NCBI RefSeq assembly: GCF_001514215.1
Contig: NZ_KQ948862.1
Coordinates: 124,001 to 188,000 of the forward strand
Origin: Streptomyces bungoensis
GTDB taxonomy: Bacteria; Actinomycetota; Actinomycetes; Streptomycetales; Streptomycetaceae
Length of the DNA: 64,000 nucleotides
Reading direction: 5' to 3'
Shown: piece after piece, positions 61,923-64,000 of the stretch
How the letters are laid out: each line of letters begins with the position of its first letter
Position numbering within the stretch: the stretch's first letter is position 1
Translations under genes and position numbers: made by a program
The notes under the pieces: model-generated
The model's input: the letters and a program-made list of their open reading frames with translations, nothing else
What the model was told of the DNA's origin: nothing
Database searches by the model: none

Positions 61923-64000
61923 GTGACGGGAACGAACGTGCAGAACGAAGCGGAACACTCGGGACCCAGCGGCTACGCGGCGGCCCGGCTGCGCCTCCTC
62001 ACCGAGGGGGCGCGGTCCGGGCCGCCGCGCCGTGCCGCCCTCGCCGAGCTGACCGACGACTGGCTCGCCGGACTGTTCACGGCCGCGGCCGGCGAGGTGA
62101 AGGGCGCCTCGCTCGTCGCCGTCGGCGGCTACGGCCGCCGGGAGCTGTCCCCCCGCAGCGACCTCGACCTCCTGCTGCTGCACGACGGCGGCGACCCCGG
62201 AGCGGTCGCCGCCCTCGCCGACCGCATCTGGTACCCCGTGTGGGACCTCGGCCTGGCCCTCGACCACTCCGTGCGCACCCCGGCCGAGGCCCGCAAGACG
62301 GCCGGGGAGGACGTGAAGGTCCAGCTCGGCCTGCTCGACGCCCGCCACCTCGCCGGCGACCAGAGCCTGACCGCCGCCCTGCGCACGACCGTCCTGACCG
62401 ACTGGCGCAACCAGGCACCCAGGCGCCTTCCCGAACTCCAGGAGCTGTGCGCCGAACGCGCCGCGCGCCAGGGCGAGCTGCAGTACCTGCTGGAACCCGA
62501 CCTGAAGGAGGCCCGCGGCGGCCTCCGGGACGCCACCGCCCTGCGCGCCGTCGCCGCGTCCTGGCTGGCCGACGCCCCGCGCGAGGGCCTCGAGGACGCG
62601 CGCCGCCGCCTGCTCGACGTCCGGGACGCCCTCCACCTGGCCACCGGCCGGGCCACCGACCGGCTCGCCCTGCAGGAGCAGGACCAGGTGGCCGCCGAGC
62701 TGGGGCTGCTGGACGCCGACACCCTGCTGCGCCAAGTGTACGAAGCGGCCCGGGTCATCTCCTACGCCAGCGACGTCACCTGGCGCGAAGTGGGCCGCGT
62801 GCTGCGCTCGCGCGCCGTCCGTCCCCGTCTGCGCGCCATGCTGGGCGGCGGCAAACCCGGCGCCGAGCGCTCCCCGCTGGCCGAGGGCGTCGTGGAGCAG
62901 GACGGCGAGGTGGTGCTCGCCCGCGCCGCACGCCCCGAACGCGACCCCGTGCTCCCGCTCCGCGCGGCGGCCGCCGCCGCCCAGGCCGGCCTCCCGCTCT
63001 CCCTGCACGCCGTGCGCCGCATGGCGGCCACCGCCCGCCCGCTGTCCGTGCCCTGGCCCGCCGAGGCGCGCGAGCAACTGGTCACCCTCCTCGGCTCCGG
63101 CCGACCCACCGTCGACGTCTGGGAGGCCCTGGAGGCGGAAGGCCTGATCAGCCGCTTCCTGCCGGACTGGGAGCGGGTCCGCTGCCGCCCGCAGCGCAAC
63201 GCCGTCCACCTCTGGACGGTCGACCGGCACCTGATCGAGACGGTGGTCCGCGCCTCCGAGTACACCCGCCGCGTCAGCCGCCCCGACCTGCTCCTCGTCG
63301 CCGCGCTGCTGCACGACATCGGCAAGGGATGGCCCGGCGACCACTCGGTGGCCGGCGAGATCATCGCCCGGGACGTGGCCACCCGCATCGGCTTCGACCG
63401 CGCCGACGTGACCGTGGTGTCCACCCTCGTACGGCACCACCTGCTGCTCATCGAGACGGCCACCCGGCGCGACCTGGAGGATCCCGCCACGGTCCGCTCG
63501 GTCGCCGAGGCGGTCGGCACCCCGGGCACCCTGGAACTGCTGCACGCCCTGACCGAGGCCGACGCGCTGGCCACCGGCCCGGCGGCCTGGTCCTCCTGGC
63601 GCGGCTCCCTCGTCGCCGACCTGGTACGGCGCGTGGCCGCCGTCCTCGCCGGCGACGCCCCCGCGGAACCCGAACCGGACGCGCCCACCGCCGCACAGGA
63701 ACGCCTCGCCATCGAGGCCTTCCGCACCGGCAGCCCGGTCCTCGCGCTGCGCGCCCAGACCGAACCGGCCGCCGACGAGGACCCCGCCCGGGAGCCCGAG
63801 CCGCTCGGCGTCGAACTGCTCATCGCCGTACCCGACCAGCCGGGCGTGCTGCCCGCCGTCGCCGGCGTCCTCGCCGTGCACCGGCTGACCGTCCGCACCG
63901 CCGGACTGCGGGCCCTGCGCCTGCCCGACGACGTCGACGAGGGCTCGGTGCTCCTGCTGAACTGGCGCGTCGCCGCCGAGTACGGCGCCCTGCCCCAGGC
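61923..64000 (+). CDS. glnD: PII nucleotidyltransferase GlnD, 5' part
   Basis: The gene runs off the window; 692 codons are visible. The nucleotidyltransferase motif is GGYGRRELSPRSDLD (about 68-82, D80/D82), the HD hydrolase site is LLHDIGKG (H464, D465), and an ACT domain begins near residue 629 (GVELLIAVPDQPGVLPAV). The enzyme adds and removes AMP (UMP in enterics) on GlnK. GTG 61923 has CAGGAG upstream; GTG 61938 is an alternative. It follows glnK by 25 bases in the amtB operon. Confidence 0.95.
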   Translation, partial: MTGTNVQNEAEHSGPSGYAAARLRLLTEGARSGPPRRAALAELTDDWLAGLFTAAAGEVKGASLVAVGGYGRRELSPRSDLDLLLLHDGGDPGAVAALADRIWYPVWDLGLALDHSVRTPAEARKTAGEDVKVQLGLLDARHLAGDQSLTAALRTTVLTDWRNQAPRRLPELQELCAERAARQGELQYLLEPDLKEARGGLRDATALRAVAASWLADAPREGLEDARRRLLDVRDALHLATGRATDRLALQEQDQVAAELGLLDADTLLRQVYEAARVISYASDVTWREVGRVLRSRAVRPRLRAMLGGGKPGAERSPLAEGVVEQDGEVVLARAARPERDPVLPLRAAAAAAQAGLPLSLHAVRRMAATARPLSVPWPAEAREQLVTLLGSGRPTVDVWEALEAEGLISRFLPDWERVRCRPQRNAVHLWTVDRHLIETVVRASEYTRRVSRPDLLLVAALLHDIGKGWPGDHSVAGEIIARDVATRIGFDRADVTVVSTLVRHHLLLIETATRRDLEDPATVRSVAEAVGTPGTLELLHALTEADALATGPAAWSSWRGSLVADLVRRVAAVLAGDAPAEPEPDAPTAAQERLAIEAFRTGSPVLALRAQTEPAADEDPAREPEPLGVELLIAVPDQPGVLPAVAGVLAVHRLTVRTAGLRALRLPDDVDEGSVLLLNWRVAAEYGALPQ

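Overview
The window is a typical Streptomyces chromosome segment: GC-rich DNA with strong third-position GC bias, frequent GTG starts, and a gene set (twin conservons, NdgR, lysine-tailed HupS, NsdA, CofC for coenzyme F420, epsilon subunit of acyl-CoA carboxylase) characteristic of that genus. From memory, not from a search, the order matches the central-core region of S. coelicolor from accB/accE to glnD. It looks like vertically inherited core genome. I see no prophage, insertion sequence, integrase or CRISPR array.

Layout. 1-720: end of an acyl-CoA carboxylase beta subunit plus its small epsilon subunit. 805-11363: two adjacent conservons on the minus strand, each cvnA-cvnB-cvnC-cvnD (sensor-kinase-like protein, roadblock protein, DUF742 protein, Ras-like GTPase). 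11364-13049: mostly non-coding, with one small repeat-containing ORF and a strong terminator. 13050-16698: FAH-family enzyme, gltX, a HAD phosphatase and a Gln-Glu-Glu-Gln-Glu tRNA array. 16761-18023: divergent MerR regulator and DUF4188 gene. 18024-18743: decayed partial copies of the ndgR 3' end. 18744-21694: ndgR divergent from leuCD.

21970-29992: small protein, hupS, OB-like small protein, cofC, acyltransferase-gpsA-ddlA, a DUF3515-type lipoprotein, an Lrp-like RAM-domain protein, and thiL-thiD. 30088-37051: rpmB, a DAK/FakA-like protein, and an HSP90-family protein translationally coupled to a 979-residue helical-repeat protein. 37253-44968: recG, rsmD, coaD, a coiled-coil protein, DUF177-rpmF-rnc, mutM and a small unknown protein. 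44981-46080: HxlR regulator divergent from a flavodoxin-like reductase. 46118-52174: CAP-domain membrane protein, acylphosphatase, a small coiled-coil protein and smc. 52378-59869: glcP, an NCS1 permease, ftsY, a prim-pol-like protein and nsdA. 60213-end: amtB-glnK-glnD nitrogen operon behind a GlnR-type site.

How they work together. Several clusters are functionally coherent: gltX sits beside the tRNA-Gln and tRNA-Glu genes whose products a non-discriminating GluRS would charge; ndgR faces leuCD across a likely operator; the acyltransferase and gpsA serve phospholipid synthesis; thiL and thiD serve thiamine; amtB, glnK and glnD form the ammonium uptake and sensing module. The most noteworthy features are the conservon pair with long identical tracts, the ndgR-tail duplications, the HSP90/helical-repeat pair, and the small ORF with a duplicated ANPRRT motif next to a TTCCGG-rich non-coding stretch. 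Membrane segments, domain limits and promoters were judged by eye; no alignments were run.
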